A DNA stretch of 64,000 nt from Isochrysis galbana (GCA_018136815.1 CM030932.1:3336614-3400613), one strand, 5' to 3'. Counted from the stretch's first letter, positions 20,905-31,102 are shown. Notes: generated by a model not told the origin, from the sequence alone. Numbers and translations are program-made.

Positions 20905-21010
20905 AAAAAAACCTTATAAAATTCTCGCCTCGCGCGTGGCTATGAGGCTCACTTTCGTAGCCACGACCCTATCCCTTCTTTTCCCCTCAACCTGCCTTGC
21001 GGCACCTGCC
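20905..21010 (-). repeat. LINE 3' end
   Basis: Read on the minus strand it ends cgcgcgaggcgag, aattttataagg and a run of eight T, the family 3' signature, with the taggggc part missing. About 100 bp are kept. The phrase gccttgcggc and the gtagccacg core match 31530-31600 and 11390-11450. Confidence 0.65.
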
Positions 21011-21314
21011 CTTTCCTACACGCATGCGAGCGCCACTTCTCCCATCCAATTGCTCCTGGGTCCACCTCCCCTACTCTTTGCGCACATGCGTTTATTCTCA
21101 CTCTGCTCACATGCCTCCCACCATCCATTCTCACCCCTGCCAAAGAACAAAAGCGAACTTCGATAGTGCGTCGAACTGCTATGAGGTGTCCCAACGGCGA
21201 TAGGGCACGGAAAACTAGCCATTTGCCCTCAATATGAGCGCTGGGGCGGCAAGCGGGCGACATGCCTTATTGTTTACCATCGGGGCCTTCGATACATTAT
21301 CTTCAATACGCACG
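21011..21314. other. intergenic, 3' flank of the UBE3D-like gene
   Basis: No gene is recognised. The adjacent gene on the minus strand ends at 21315 and its 3' UTR should lie here. Confidence 0.4.
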
Positions 21315-23330
21315 TCAATCCCACGTGGGGGCCACTGGCAAGTATCCGATACTGAAGGCCCCTAGTTGACGGCTTCTTGGTGGGATTAGCCGTGTCGAAT
21401 CGCAAAGTTGCGTAAGGATTTGGGAGCAGCCCGTCCGATTGAGCCAAAGCAACCGTAAAGCGCCTCCCGCATGCCAATTGGAGAGGGTCACCCGCGCCTC
21501 CTGCCCGTCAGCCTCGCAATACAAGACCTTTAGTGCATCTTGTGCCGGGCGCCTTGTAGTGCCGCTCATACCAACGGCAGCTCTCCGTGTGGCGCTCCCA
21601 GGGCATAGCACGCCTTGATTGGTGTAGACGGTGACATTCTGAGAGAGAAGGGTGAGGAGCGTCACTGGCAGCCCCGAGGACAAGTCACACAACGCAAAGT
21701 GCAAGGGACCAGCCACAGGACAACTCTCGCCGGAAAGCCTAGGCGTCGATTCGGCCCGCGACTGAGTCGGGGCGTCCTCGAATCCATCAACAGCTTCACG
21801 AAGCATCCGCCATGCAACAATAGTGCTCATGCAAAACCCATCAAAGAGAGGGGTGCACCGAGAATGTGGCCGTGTTGCACGACGTGCAGTAGGGTCTTCA
21901 ACTGTGCGACCAATTTCCTCCGGAATCATCGGCGGCTCCATCACGTCACCGCCGTGAAGCGGTGCCGATACCAGACCAACGCTAGAAGCAGCTTTCAGGA
22001 GTTGCATTGTGGAGCGACACTTGGCGGGGACTCTTTCCTCAAACCAAAGAGGCGCCCCTACTACGGTATGCACACATGCAGACCATTGACTAGGAATCTC
22101 GGGCTCCTGAGCGTTCTTTGCTGCTGTGATGAATGCAATGTCTTCCTCGCCGAGGTCCGCGCCGCCATCTCCGCAACTTGCGCCTGATTTGCTCCCTTGG
22201 AGCACGGTGGCACCCACCACCTCCCCACACCCCACGCATTGGAGTGGGGCCCAAACGGTAGGCGTGTCCTCTGCGAACGCTCGCGAATGGACGTGCCATG
22301 GGGGCGAGAAAGGACCGTCACCATCGGAAGACCGCCCCACGCCTGCTAGCTCGATGTTGTCACCGTGGACACTGGTGCTAAAGTGGTGGGCCCCAACATC
22401 ATCGTACCCAATTGGGGAGGGAGAGGTGCAGATGCGGAGTGCCGGGGGCGGAGGGACGTCGAAATGAAGCGCATGGTCAGATGAATAACAAACGTCCTTT
22501 CGACTTCTTTCCAGACTTTTGGCCAAAAGCTCGTCCATTTCGAGCTCGCGTCCCCTGCCGTCTTTGAACTGGTCACCATCCTCTTTGGCCTCAGGAAAGA
22601 CGCACCGCCAATCGAAATCAATATCCTGGCAGCATTGTGCGAAGTCAACCATGCTGGCGGCGTCTACGTCCGGCATCGATTTAATAACCGAAGGCATAGA
22701 CAGCCAGTACGTTCCGCACCGGCGACAGTGTATTGGTGCGCATGGCAGCTCACGCCTCTCGCGCCTGCGCTGAAACGCGGCACGCTCACATAAGCCCGAC
22801 TCCTCACGTGGAGAGCGCTGCAATGGTTCGAAGGGAGAAGTGCTCTCGCAAGTCCCCGGATTGGCTGACAGGCCATCCACAAGACCGGGGGGGGTCACAG
22901 CTCCAAAGGCAGACGAGGCGCCCAGCGGCAAGCGGATATAGGCGTAGCCGTTCTGCACAGTTACTGAGGCCGATGCAACATCGCCTACAGGCTCGCCAAG
23001 GTCAAGGCGCAGGCTGAGCGGCGGTAGTGCGGATGATGAATCGGCGGGCGTGACGCCATCCGAGTCGGCCAACACGCATGATGCGGCGACCACTTGCCCA
23101 TGGATCTCGACCGTCGCGCGTGCTATCGGTGCAAGGCCGCATGGTGTGCTCAGTGTGAGCAGCGCCGTCCGAATATGCGCCAGACGCTCTAGGACGAAGA
23201 GGGGCTCGTTGGGAGCAAAGGAGTGGGTGCGTGGTAGCGGCTCCAGCTCCTCGCACAGCGTGACCACCGGCTGCCCCCGCCGCCGCCGCTTGGGAAGCCT
23301 GCACTCACGGCATTCGCAGCCGAACGCCAT
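21315..23330 (-). CDS. UBE3D: UBE3D-like E2-binding E3 ubiquitin ligase
   Basis: A 671-residue single-exon frame. The family (HECT_2, also called ubiquitin-conjugating enzyme E2-binding protein) binds a ubiquitin-loaded E2 and acts as an E3. The C-terminus gives the clearest match: DALKVLYCEADG, then ILTQLCDSTRLIPP and QLGAFSIGYLP, like the AIKVLYQPC ... SFQVGFLKM ending of animal UBE3D. Further N-terminal are a beta-rich region (LRLDLGEPVGDVASASVTVQ, about 105-130) and two Cys pairs: CRRCGTYWLS near 200 and LQCVGCGEVVGATVL near 385. The middle (210-370) is longer than in animals. The start is the first ATG, MAFGCECRECRLP. No intron is needed. Confidence 0.75.
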   Translation of the reverse strand: MAFGCECRECRLPKRRRRGQPVVTLCEELEPLPRTHSFAPNEPLFVLERLAHIRTALLTLSTPCGLAPIARATVEIHGQVVAASCVLADSDGVTPADSSSALPPLSLRLDLGEPVGDVASASVTVQNGYAYIRLPLGASSAFGAVTPPGLVDGLSANPGTCESTSPFEPLQRSPREESGLCERAAFQRRRERRELPCAPIHCRRCGTYWLSMPSVIKSMPDVDAASMVDFAQCCQDIDFDWRCVFPEAKEDGDQFKDGRGRELEMDELLAKSLERSRKDVCYSSDHALHFDVPPPPALRICTSPSPIGYDDVGAHHFSTSVHGDNIELAGVGRSSDGDGPFSPPWHVHSRAFAEDTPTVWAPLQCVGCGEVVGATVLQGSKSGASCGDGGADLGEEDIAFITAAKNAQEPEIPSQWSACVHTVVGAPLWFEERVPAKCRSTMQLLKAASSVGLVSAPLHGGDVMEPPMIPEEIGRTVEDPTARRATRPHSRCTPLFDGFCMSTIVAWRMLREAVDGFEDAPTQSRAESTPRLSGESCPVAGPLHFALCDLSSGLPVTLLTLLSQNVTVYTNQGVLCPGSATRRAAVGMSGTTRRPAQDALKVLYCEADGQEARVTLSNWHAGGALRLLWLNRTGCSQILTQLCDSTRLIPPRSRQLGAFSIGYLPVAPTWD

Positions 23331-24491
23331 CCGAGCCGCCGCCGACTCGGCGCGCCCATCCGCTCTATTTACTATTTACCTATCATGTTAGCCTTCTATC
23401 GCGTGGTGTCGGACGGTGAAAGTGTCAGGGTTTTCTTGTTGTCCTAGTTTAATCCTAGTGCTGAGGGACCGTGCCTCATCGGCAACGGAGCCCCTACCCC
23501 GCGATGGGGGTGTGCGCGGTTGGTGGTGCATGGCTCGTCCGGTGTATGTGGCTAGGGATGCTAGCCAACAAGACTTCTTACAAGACACAAGACTACAATC
23601 TTCATCATGGTACATGGTACCCCCGCCGAGAGACCACCCCAACTTCTACAACCATAGCACGCTCGACGACGCCGCTCAAGGGTCAAGGGTACAACACCAC
23701 AACGAATAAGCTCGACGAATTCGTTGAAAATCTTTTCTTCGACTCAGCGGCCGCCGACCGCGCCACACGCTCCTCCAAGTGGTGGGACCTGGACGACATG
23801 GCCAAATCCAAATCACAAATCACTCAACAACTTCAGTGGCAGCCACAGCCAGGACCGCCCGCACTCGACAGTTAAAGGGTGGCAAAAAAACAAATCCACA
23901 TCGAATGACTCCAAAATCCATCCCTCAGCAGCTATTCTTAGAGCCCTCGAGGCGTCGGGACGCTCAAGGTCGTCACCCGTGTCGAATCGTCACATCGGCC
24001 ACTACGAGGCGCGTCGAACGAATCTCCCCGGACGGCACCGGGCTGGGAGATTGCTACCAGGCGCAATAGCGTTGCAAAGTCGGGCAACTCGAGTAGCCCG
24101 GTCACTCACTAGGGGGGTGCGAGGGGCACCATCGGTAATGGGCAAACGAGGACCTAAATAAGCTCCCTATAGGTTCTGGTATGAGAGATCAGCAAAAAAA
24201 ATCCGGGGTCCTCCGGCAAAATTTTCGAAAAATACTCAATTTCAGGCCTCTGACGGCCGCGCACGAAATATACAACGGGCCCCTCCGGTATAATTTTATC
24301 GATGGCCTTCAAGCGCGCCTCTCGCAGCGCATTACGAAGCCATGGTCATCACCAGCAAACACGGTCGAAACAGCCTGGTTCTGTACGCACCGCAATACAA
24401 TCAATACTTCTATGATTTCATGGACTTGAACGTGTACGTAATTATCACAAAAACTGACGTGGTTAGTGACATAAAGGCGATTAGTCTTCTT
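23331..24491. other. intergenic, no confident gene
   Basis: A plus-strand frame ending at 23875 contains LDEFVENLFFDSAAADRATR and SKWWDLDDMAKSKSQITQQ, which looks protein-like but is not recognised. The phrase atggtacccccgccgagag at 23616 recurs at 43319 inside the copia frame, so this may be a diverged copia or related fragment. At 24097-24112 the phrase tagcccggtcactcac is shared with 30413-30430. Confidence 0.35.
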
Positions 24492-24899
24492 ATGAAGAAG
24501 AGGGCCGGCGGGCCTCAGTCGAAGAAGAAGCGCGAGGAGGAGAAGGAGAAGGAGGAGGAGGAGGAGGAGGAGGAAGAGGAGGAGGGAGAAGAGGAAGCTG
24601 AGGAGGGAGAAGAGGAAGCTGAGGAGGTCGAGGAGGTTGAGGAGGGCGAAAGCGAGGAGGAGGAGCAGGAGGAGAAGGCACCCAAGAAGGGGCGATCGCG
24701 GGCCGACGAGAAGCTGCCCCGTGCTCGTCCGACCTCTGGGTTCTTGGACAAGCAACGCAAGAAGAAGCGCCGCGAGAGGCGCGCATCCTCTTCGGAGGAG
24801 GAAGACTCGGAGGAGGAGGAGGAGCGCAAGAGGCGTCGCTTCTGCACCACGGCGCGTCCATCGACCTGTGGGAGGACGAGTTCCACTCGACGGCGCTGA
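24492..24899 (+). CDS. Lys/Glu-rich acidic protein fragment with ankyrin frame
   Basis: From MKKRAGGPQSKKKREEEKEK the frame runs through a long Glu tract made of GAG codons (24530-24670). A mixed region follows (APKKGRSRADEKLPRARPTS and RKKKRRERRASSSEEEDSEE), ending ERKRRR. Just after this, in another frame, an ankyrin repeat reads LLHHGASIDLWEDE, TALMDAVSFEHDDAVALLL and SRGANP at 24834-24970. Either an exon boundary near AAGAG/GCGTCG or a single-base shift separates the two. The charged tract resembles nuclear disordered linkers. Upstream exons were not found; it is probably part of a larger or decayed gene. Confidence 0.4.
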   Translation: MKKRAGGPQSKKKREEEKEKEEEEEEEEEEEGEEEAEEGEEEAEEVEEVEEGESEEEEQEEKAPKKGRSRADEKLPRARPTSGFLDKQRKKKRRERRASSSEEEDSEEEEERKRRRFCTTARPSTCGRTSSTRRR

Positions 24900-24970
24900 T
24901 GGACGCGGTGTCGTTCGAGCACGACGACGCGGTGGCGCTGCTGCTGTCGCGGGGCGCCAACCCGAGGCGC
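24834..24970 (+). pseudogene. ankyrin repeat remnant
   Basis: About 45 codons with the ankyrin pattern: ALMDAV, AVALLLSRGANP. It has no start, and frame loss upstream separates it from the acidic tract. A second, better ankyrin gene is at 55412-56011. Confidence 0.5.
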
Positions 24971-25229
24971 TGCGGCGGAGGCCCCTCGTCAGACGAAGCA
25001 GGCTGACCTGGCCCACGTGGCCGCAGGGCGCCATCCTCACCTGGTAGGTCGATGAGAGGGGGAGGGGGAGACGGGGGGAGGGGCCCCGGGGAGGGGAGAG
25101 ACCAAAAGACCTACCAGTTGTTTACGTTAGTGTTTTCGCAGTATACGGTAATATTTTCCCCGGTCCCAGGGGGTGCCCCCACGGTTCCCGACCGCCTCTG
25201 CGTCCAGAGTCCCCCCGCGGAAAGAGTGA

Positions 25230-25650
25230 ACGCACGGCGTGCACCTTCCTGGAAGTTGCTATGCGCACGCACGGCGCCCCCGCGGGGGGGACCGATGCAC
25301 ATCGCGCCGTGCGCACGCACGGCGTGCACAATGATTGCAAGTCATCACACGTGCTGCGCAACGAAACATCTCTTATATGGCTACTTTACGTGAATGTGGG
25401 CCTTAGGGGAAAAAGTTTCTATGCGCACGCACGGCGCCTCGCGGGGGGGGGGGAGCCGATGCGCATACGCACGGCGTGCACAATGATTGCAAGTAATCAC
25501 ACGTGCTGCGCAACGAAACATCTCGTATATGGCTACTTTACGTTAATGTGGGCCTAAGGGGAAAAAGTTTCTATGCGCACGCACGGCGCCCCCGCGGGGG
25601 GGCCGATGCACATCGCGCCGTGCCCATAATTACAAGTAATCACAATCGAA
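25230..25650. repeat. tandem repeat, about 155-bp unit
   Basis: The phrase atgcgcacgcacggcgcc begins units at 25261, 25421 and 25573 (spacings 160 and 152). Each unit continues with a C/G block, gatgc, gcgccgtgc, acaatgattgcaagt, the AT-rich gctgcgcaacgaaacatct and atatggctactttacgt. The third unit is partial. The rest of 24971-25740 has no gene. The acatcgcgccgtgcgcacgcacggcg arms are strongly palindromic. Confidence 0.85.
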
Positions 25651-25749
25651 AAGCGCCGACACGGCGCCCTCCGGGGGGACACGCGTCGCAGGAAGCAGGG
25701 AATGTTACGCTAGTCTACATTTAATTTTAAAATAACGCTATATATACAA

Positions 25750-25893
25750 CTGTGGACATTCGATCGCTCAATTCGACTCATGTCCCACAATTGACGGAAC
25801 GACACCTGGGGGCGAGAGTAGCGGGCGTGGCTGCATAGTTAAGGTGTTAAGGTGCAGAGTCGCGCGCGCGGCGAGAATGTTAAGAAGTTTTTT
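25750..25893 (+). repeat. Rep-F unit followed by a LINE 3' end
   Basis: From 25750 it has tgtggacattcgat ... catgtcccacaattgacgg, also seen at 26250-26310 and 39163-39222. From about 25826 it continues into gggcgtggctgca, gtcgcgcgcgcggcgag and aatgttaagaag plus seven T, the 3' end signature of the LINE family on this strand. Confidence 0.7.
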
Positions 25894-26249
25894 TGATGCC
25901 CCCGAAAGGTATTATGTATTATCTTGATTAGAGTTATGAATGAACTGCGACTCGATCTCCTGCAGCATGCGTTGTGAACGACGTGCGACGCCGGCTCGTC
26001 GGCAGCATCGCCACCGATCAGGTCATGGGAGCAAATTTCGGGCGATGCGACTCCATCTTATGCATAAGACTAGTCCTCCATATTGATGGCAAGGCTCCAG
26101 CGCTCCAGCTCAATCTTGGTGTCCTCTAGGCTCCAAGGGCCAAGGGCCAAGGGGCCGCCAATATGCAATATGCTAGGAATAAAAAAGGGTCTCGAAGCTC
26201 GAAGCTCGAAGCACCTTTGCAGGTCCTTCCAGCCGCCTCTTAAGAGATA

Positions 26250-26310
26250 AATGACTATGGACATTTGATGGCTCCATTCGATTGATGTCCCATAATTGAC
26301 GGAACGATAC
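26250..26310 (+). repeat. Rep-F unit
   Basis: It contains gactatggacatttgatggc, then gatgtcccataattgacgg and aacg. The ends ggacat and atgtcc form an imperfect inverted repeat. Also present at 25750 and 39163. It may be a small retroposon fragment. The function is unknown. Confidence 0.65.
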
Positions 26311-26645
26311 CTTAGAGTAGGGGTGGTTTGTACCGTGACACGTGACACCCTGACCCTGACCACACTACTTTTTAATGGTAGGAGTAACCCCGAATCTTCT
26401 TCAGATTTTTTCCTCTTTAACTTCAAAGGGGATGGGCGGGCGGTGCTCCCGCCGCGACGGAAGTGGAGAGGAGAGAAAGGGGGGCGGCGCTAGCCCGAAC
26501 CGCCTTACAAGACTCTCCGCCCTTCACCTCCGCCTCTATTCCCTCTGCGTTCAGCTTGCCTTTCCCCCCTTCCCCCTCTTCCACTCTCTCCCCGCCCCCT
26601 CGCCCCCTCCCTAAGCCCCCCAACGCCCCCTCCACGGTCGGAGTG

Positions 26646-26918
26646 ATGCGCGCGGTACACGAGACGCCCTTTGCGTATGTCTCTGTACGCCCTCCGGCGC
26701 AGACTCCTGCGGCGCGTGCTGGGCTGGAGGAAGGTGATGCAATACTCAGTCTCGGCGCTGCCCACCACCTACGAGACCTCCAGGCGGTGCTTCTCGCACA
26801 CATCGGCAAGCCACTCGCGGTGCGTGTGGTCACCTCGTCCGGCCGCCGTCTGACGAAGACGGTAGTGCCGGGTCAGTGGGACCACAGCGCGCCAACCAGC
26901 CTGCTTGGGTGCGCCATG
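26646..26918 (+). CDS. PSMD9: PSMD9/Nas2-like PDZ module
   Basis: Residues 1-91 of the open frame match the PDZ domain of the proteasome-assembly chaperone PSMD9 (p27, Nas2). The key phrases are TPFAYVSVRPPAQTPAARAG, LEEGDAILSLG, IGKPLAVRVV, and the closing PGQWDHSAPTSLLGCAM, like the GLLGC ending of the family. The usual N-terminal coiled coil is not visible upstream; it would need to be in an earlier exon hidden in C-rich DNA (26560-26640 has an acceptor-like ccctaag). The same frame runs on without a stop into a Pro-rich membrane protein, so the two may be one gene, or two genes with an unseen boundary between 26919 and 27084. Confidence 0.65.
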
Positions 26919-27083
26919 ACCAAGCAGATACCGCCGGACCACCCCGCGCTACGGCCCAGCCGCTCCCGCAGGAGGAGGCCGCCGACGATCAGCCAGCCTG
27001 CGCGGTGGCCCTTGCAGGCCGCCACACCTTGTGGCCCATCACCCTCGTGCTGGCCGCGCTTCTTCCTCGTCAACTTTGCGGTC

Positions 27084-30041
27084 ATGCATATGCTCATCCT
27101 GCTCCTGATCCTCGCCATCCCTGCCGCCATCGTCGAGGCGCCGCTGCAGCCTGACGTCTCCGAAGTGGAGTGCGCGACGGGCGTGCCGTCCAAGTCACCG
27201 CCCAAGCTGCGGAGGTTGGCGCAGATTGGAGGGGTCTCCCCGCTGAGCGGAGGCGCGCACCTAGCCACGGGAGCGGCGGGTGGTAGGCTGGTGCGATGGG
27301 TTCGCATGTTGGACGGGGCCCAGGGCTGGGAAGAGACGGCTCGGCGGGACATCGTTGCTGACGAGTATGCAGCCCAACTGGAGCGGCTTTCGGCGGAATC
27401 CTCGCAGTTGGCGACGGACGGGAGGCGACGACTGCGCCTCAGTCGTCTCTCCGAGTCGACTGCTGACGTGGACTCCCCGCCACCGATAGAGGAAGCTCCC
27501 ACCGTCGACACGGCGGGCGCCCTTGCGAAGGATGGTTTGGAACCCGCGGCGAGCAGTCCGCCCGACATGCCGCCGGCTTCACTTTCTCCCTTGGCTCCGC
27601 GCGGCTTTCCGCCTTACGCACCTCAGCTCGAGGGCCAGCGGCCGCCCCCGCTGCCCCCACCTTCCATGCCAGCCCCGGAGCCCTCGGCTGAGCCTCTTGA
27701 CGCTATGCCCATTTTACCAAGCCCTTCATCCCCTACGCCAGACGCGTCTTTGGACGGTGTCGGTGGCGACCCCTCTCAGGATAGCCCTGCAAACGACGAG
27801 GGGCATGATCCGCCACCGTCGTCTCAGGCCAGCTCTCCGCCCCTGGCCGGCCCCCGGCCTCCGGCTACAAGTTCCCTCCCGTTGAATCCTGCTCCACTCG
27901 CACTAGACGGGCAGCCATCGCCCGCACCATTGTTGCCACCGTGGCCTGGCCAACCGTCATCCGAGCCGGCACTGCCACTAGCTTCCCAATCACCTTTCCT
28001 AAGGTCGAAACCATCCCAGCCCGACACACCATCCCCGCCTCCCAACTCGCCGTCCCCTGCACCAGCTAGTATGGTCGCTTCGCCTCGCTCTCCAGCAGCT
28101 CCAGCTTCGTCACCCGATGGGCCCGTGCAGTTGTCAGAACCAGCACTGGCGGCGGCATCGCCAATAGTCCTGCAGAGCTCGCCATCACTGCCTTCGGCCC
28201 CAATTGACCCTTGGCTCGGCGCAAGCCCCCTCTCTCCTCCTCCACCCGTCGATCCACCTCCAAGTCCTGCCGCCGGGAGTTCTCCACCACCACGTTTGGA
28301 TCCGTCGCCAGCATTACCTCCATCGGCGCCTCCACCATTGCCTCCGTCGGCGCCTCCTCCTGTTGCTGCATTGCCAAGCCGTCCGCCCCGCCCGCCTCCT
28401 TCGCTGCCGCCCGAATCAGCAAGCCCGCCACCTCAATCGCCGCCGCCTTCACCGAACGCCTTGCTGCCACCGCCCAGCACACCATCGCTGTCTCTTCAAA
28501 TCTTCCACTCTCCACCGCAAGACCCTCCAGTTCCGCCCCCACCGCCATTGGCCTCGTCCAAATCGAGACTGATTGATCACCAACTCCCACAGCCGCCTTC
28601 CCTTCCCCCAAATCCGAACCCTGGGCCCGAACTTGCTCGAGTCGGCGACCGCCCTTCGCCAATAGCGCCCCCTCCTGAGGGTGGCAGCACTGGCCAACCA
28701 CAACAATCACCTTTCGTTGGAATCCCTCCATCCTTTCCGCCGTCAAACACTCGTGCCTCTGATGGCGTCTCGCCACCAACGCCCCCGGGGCCGATGGCTC
28801 GCTTCCGTGCCAACATCTCCAGCCCGGATTTCGTTGCCTCACATTTCCATGCTGCTGTCCGGTCGACTCTTCTCGTCACGGGCCTACTCTGCCTGCCCTC
28901 CTTGCTCGGTGTCGTTCTCGCCGTCTCTCGACCCGGAGGCTGCACTCGGGCCACATCGGCAGTGCTATATTTTAGTCTAACGCTGCCCACCGCGCTTGCC
29001 CAGACGCTATTGTGTGCGATCTACTTTGTGTTTCGTTCGGAGGCCGAGTCGCTCGCCGCCCAATATTGGGACTGCGTAGACGAAGCGGGCGCTGCGGGTA
29101 CCCTCGTGCTGGCGGCCGGGCGGCCGGAGATCAACGAGGCAATGCTCGGTGCGTGGGACGCTGTCGCGCAGGTGCGCGTGTGCACTTTCTGGCGCCTGCA
29201 TCGGCGGTGTACGTGGGCTTCCATACTGCGCACACGCCCCACCCACCGTATCCCGTCGGGCGTGCCTTGCCCTCGACCATTTGGCTCGGCACAACTTGCC
29301 CCACCTCCTGCTCGGGTTCCCTATCCTCCCGTCCAGGTGTACGAATCGAGCACACTCCGTGCGGGCCTGCTCCTCATTTCGGACGCGCTCCTCCTGCTCG
29401 GCCTCTATTGTGCCGGTCGCGTCGTTGGCTGGTCGGCGGTAGCAAAGAACATCCTCTCTGTCGCCAACGGCGGAACGGCCATCGCCGCTCTCGCTCTAGT
29501 TGTGCTCGGCGTGGAGCGCGCGCATCTGGGCGCTAGCACCACATCGCTGGCGGAGTTGAGCCTCGCCTCATTCATGCCTGCGATGCCACTCCTCTCCGTG
29601 GGCGGCGGGCTTCTTCTAGTGAGCGGGTTAGGCATGTGCGCTGCGAGAGCCAAATCAACGTTGGCTCTTCGCGTGTATGAGTTGTGCGTCGCCGTAGCGC
29701 TGGTGGCCTTGCTCGCCCTGCTCGTACCTCTCTGGACTCATGGTGCCGACTTGCTCTACGAGTCGGCTTTTGTCGCGAGCCACTGGACAGTAGTCGAGGC
29801 TCTGTACCCGTTGAGCAAGGCTGACGCTGCGCTAATCATCGAGCAACACTTTTACGTCCTGCTTATGGGCGGAATCCTCGTCGCGTTCATGCTCTTTCTA
29901 CTCCTCTTCTCTGCATGCATTTTGAGGCGCGTGGTGCAGAGTCTAGGGTTAAACAGCCTTTCCGACGCAGACGAAAAGGCGGGGCTCCTGCATGTGCTCG
30001 ATGAAGAGGAAGGCGAGGAGGAGTGGGCGCAACAGGTCTAG
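27084..30041 (+). CDS. Pro-rich, multi-pass membrane protein
   Basis: The start at 27084 gives a signal-like segment MHMLILLLILAIPAAIVEA. About residues 150-570 are a Pro/Ser-rich, extensin-like stretch. The C-terminal 400 residues hold about seven hydrophobic spans, among them STLLVTGLLCLPSLLGVVLA, AGLLLISDALLLLGLYCAG, VYELCVAVALVALLALLVPL and YVLLMGGILVAFMLFLLLFS, and end in an acidic tail (EEEGEEEWAQQV). An in-frame 165-nt intron is likely at 29172-29336 (CAG/GTGCGC to GTCCAG/GTG); its removal joins AWDAVAQ to VYESSTLRAGLL. The pattern suggests a wall- or surface-exposed Pro-rich domain on a tetraspan-like core. No family is assigned. It could be fused to the upstream PDZ module. Confidence 0.55.
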   Translation: MHMLILLLILAIPAAIVEAPLQPDVSEVECATGVPSKSPPKLRRLAQIGGVSPLSGGAHLATGAAGGRLVRWVRMLDGAQGWEETARRDIVADEYAAQLERLSAESSQLATDGRRRLRLSRLSESTADVDSPPPIEEAPTVDTAGALAKDGLEPAASSPPDMPPASLSPLAPRGFPPYAPQLEGQRPPPLPPPSMPAPEPSAEPLDAMPILPSPSSPTPDASLDGVGGDPSQDSPANDEGHDPPPSSQASSPPLAGPRPPATSSLPLNPAPLALDGQPSPAPLLPPWPGQPSSEPALPLASQSPFLRSKPSQPDTPSPPPNSPSPAPASMVASPRSPAAPASSPDGPVQLSEPALAAASPIVLQSSPSLPSAPIDPWLGASPLSPPPPVDPPPSPAAGSSPPPRLDPSPALPPSAPPPLPPSAPPPVAALPSRPPRPPPSLPPESASPPPQSPPPSPNALLPPPSTPSLSLQIFHSPPQDPPVPPPPPLASSKSRLIDHQLPQPPSLPPNPNPGPELARVGDRPSPIAPPPEGGSTGQPQQSPFVGIPPSFPPSNTRASDGVSPPTPPGPMARFRANISSPDFVASHFHAAVRSTLLVTGLLCLPSLLGVVLAVSRPGGCTRATSAVLYFSLTLPTALAQTLLCAIYFVFRSEAESLAAQYWDCVDEAGAAGTLVLAAGRPEINEAMLGAWDAVAQVRVCTFWRLHRRCTWASILRTRPTHRIPSGVPCPRPFGSAQLAPPPARVPYPPVQVYESSTLRAGLLLISDALLLLGLYCAGRVVGWSAVAKNILSVANGGTAIAALALVVLGVERAHLGASTTSLAELSLASFMPAMPLLSVGGGLLLVSGLGMCAARAKSTLALRVYELCVAVALVALLALLVPLWTHGADLLYESAFVASHWTVVEALYPLSKADAALIIEQHFYVLLMGGILVAFMLFLLLFSACILRRVVQSLGLNSLSDADEKAGLLHVLDEEEGEEEWAQQV

Positions 30042-30561
30042 CGGTATAGCTTGCTCCCGTATCGATAGGCGACTTTGCCCACTGTCGAACGACGACTATT
30101 GCTTGAGTTGGCGGTGGGCACGCCATGGAATTGGCACAAATTACGGAGGTGCGCAGCGGGAAGGCGCAGCAATCGCGCATCTCTTTCTACCGGCATGCTA
30201 CGTACGTTGGCTTTGCTCTTGACTTGAACGCGTCGCCGCCCTTCGATTTGAACGTTTCTACTTAAGGATCTTTGTTTGTGATGATCTGAAGCACTCTCTT
30301 TTCTGAAAGCTATCTTTTCAGTTTTCACGATGGCGCATGCCTACTATGTCCTCCGGCCGCCGGCCGCCCCGACCCCCGAGCGCTAAACCCGGACCTGGAC
30401 CTTTATGTCAAACTAGCCCGGTCACTCACGCTTTTTAACCACTATTTTCCACCCCGCCTGGGTGTCCAAGGATTCCCCAAGGATCCCCCTTACCTGCCTC
30501 CCCATACTCATCCCCCCCCCCCCTCCCCGCGAACCGCGAACCCCCTCTACCTGACGAAAAT
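30042..30561. other. intergenic, no gene recognised
   Basis: The 3' flank of the membrane-protein gene. The phrase tagcccggtcactcac at 30415 also occurs at 24097. A C-run lies at 30510-30525. Nothing else is recognised. Confidence 0.4.
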
Positions 30562-30691
30562 CCAACTAACTTTATAGTTGGTCGCCATGGAGCGCGCCGC
30601 CGCTCCCCACCTCTCCTTCGGGCCCCCCGCCGCGGGCGCCCCACCAGTACCCATGGAGCTGTCGCTGGCGAAGCGACCGCGTCCGCCCGCA
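30562..30691 (+). mobile_element. LINE 5' stub with leader hairpin
   Basis: CCAACTA and TAGTTGG (30562-30568, 30575-30581) form a perfect 7-bp stem. ATG follows at 30587 and opens MERAAAPHLSFGPPAAGAP, then MELSLAKRPRPPADN. The match to other copies ends abruptly at 30691, followed by an A/T-rich stretch with ataaaataaaataa. It is a 3'-truncated LINE copy, unusual since LINEs typically lose the 5' end, or the residue of a larger rearrangement. Confidence 0.75.
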
Positions 30692-31102
30692 GATAATAAA
30701 ATAAAATAATTAATGTTATATCCTAGCCAACCCCACTAGCTAATTGGACACAACTTTTCCGTCCCGGAATCCCGCCATGCCTGACGAGCCAGGTGTCCGA
30801 GTGCTACCGGGGGGAGGGGGCTTTGCCCCCCCCCCCCCTCGATATTTGTCCTCCCCCCAGTGCACGCACCGACCCCGCGCACCCCAGCACGTCCTCTCCT
30901 CGAGTCCACGCTGGGGGAAAACCCCTTTCGGGTAAAAGCAACGCGGGGGGGGGGGGGGGGGGGGCACTCGTGAATAGGGGCCCAGGAGCGCTAATCTCTC
31001 CTCGCCGAAGCGAGTGGCCGCGGCGAGCCGCGGCCCTTCCCTCCTGGCTCTGGCGCCCTCTCTCTGGCATGGGCCGTGGATGTGGAGACTTGAGACTTTC
31101 GC

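Noticed and set aside
25230..25650. CRISPR array
   Set aside because: Units are about 155 bp tandem copies without unique spacers, in a eukaryotic context.
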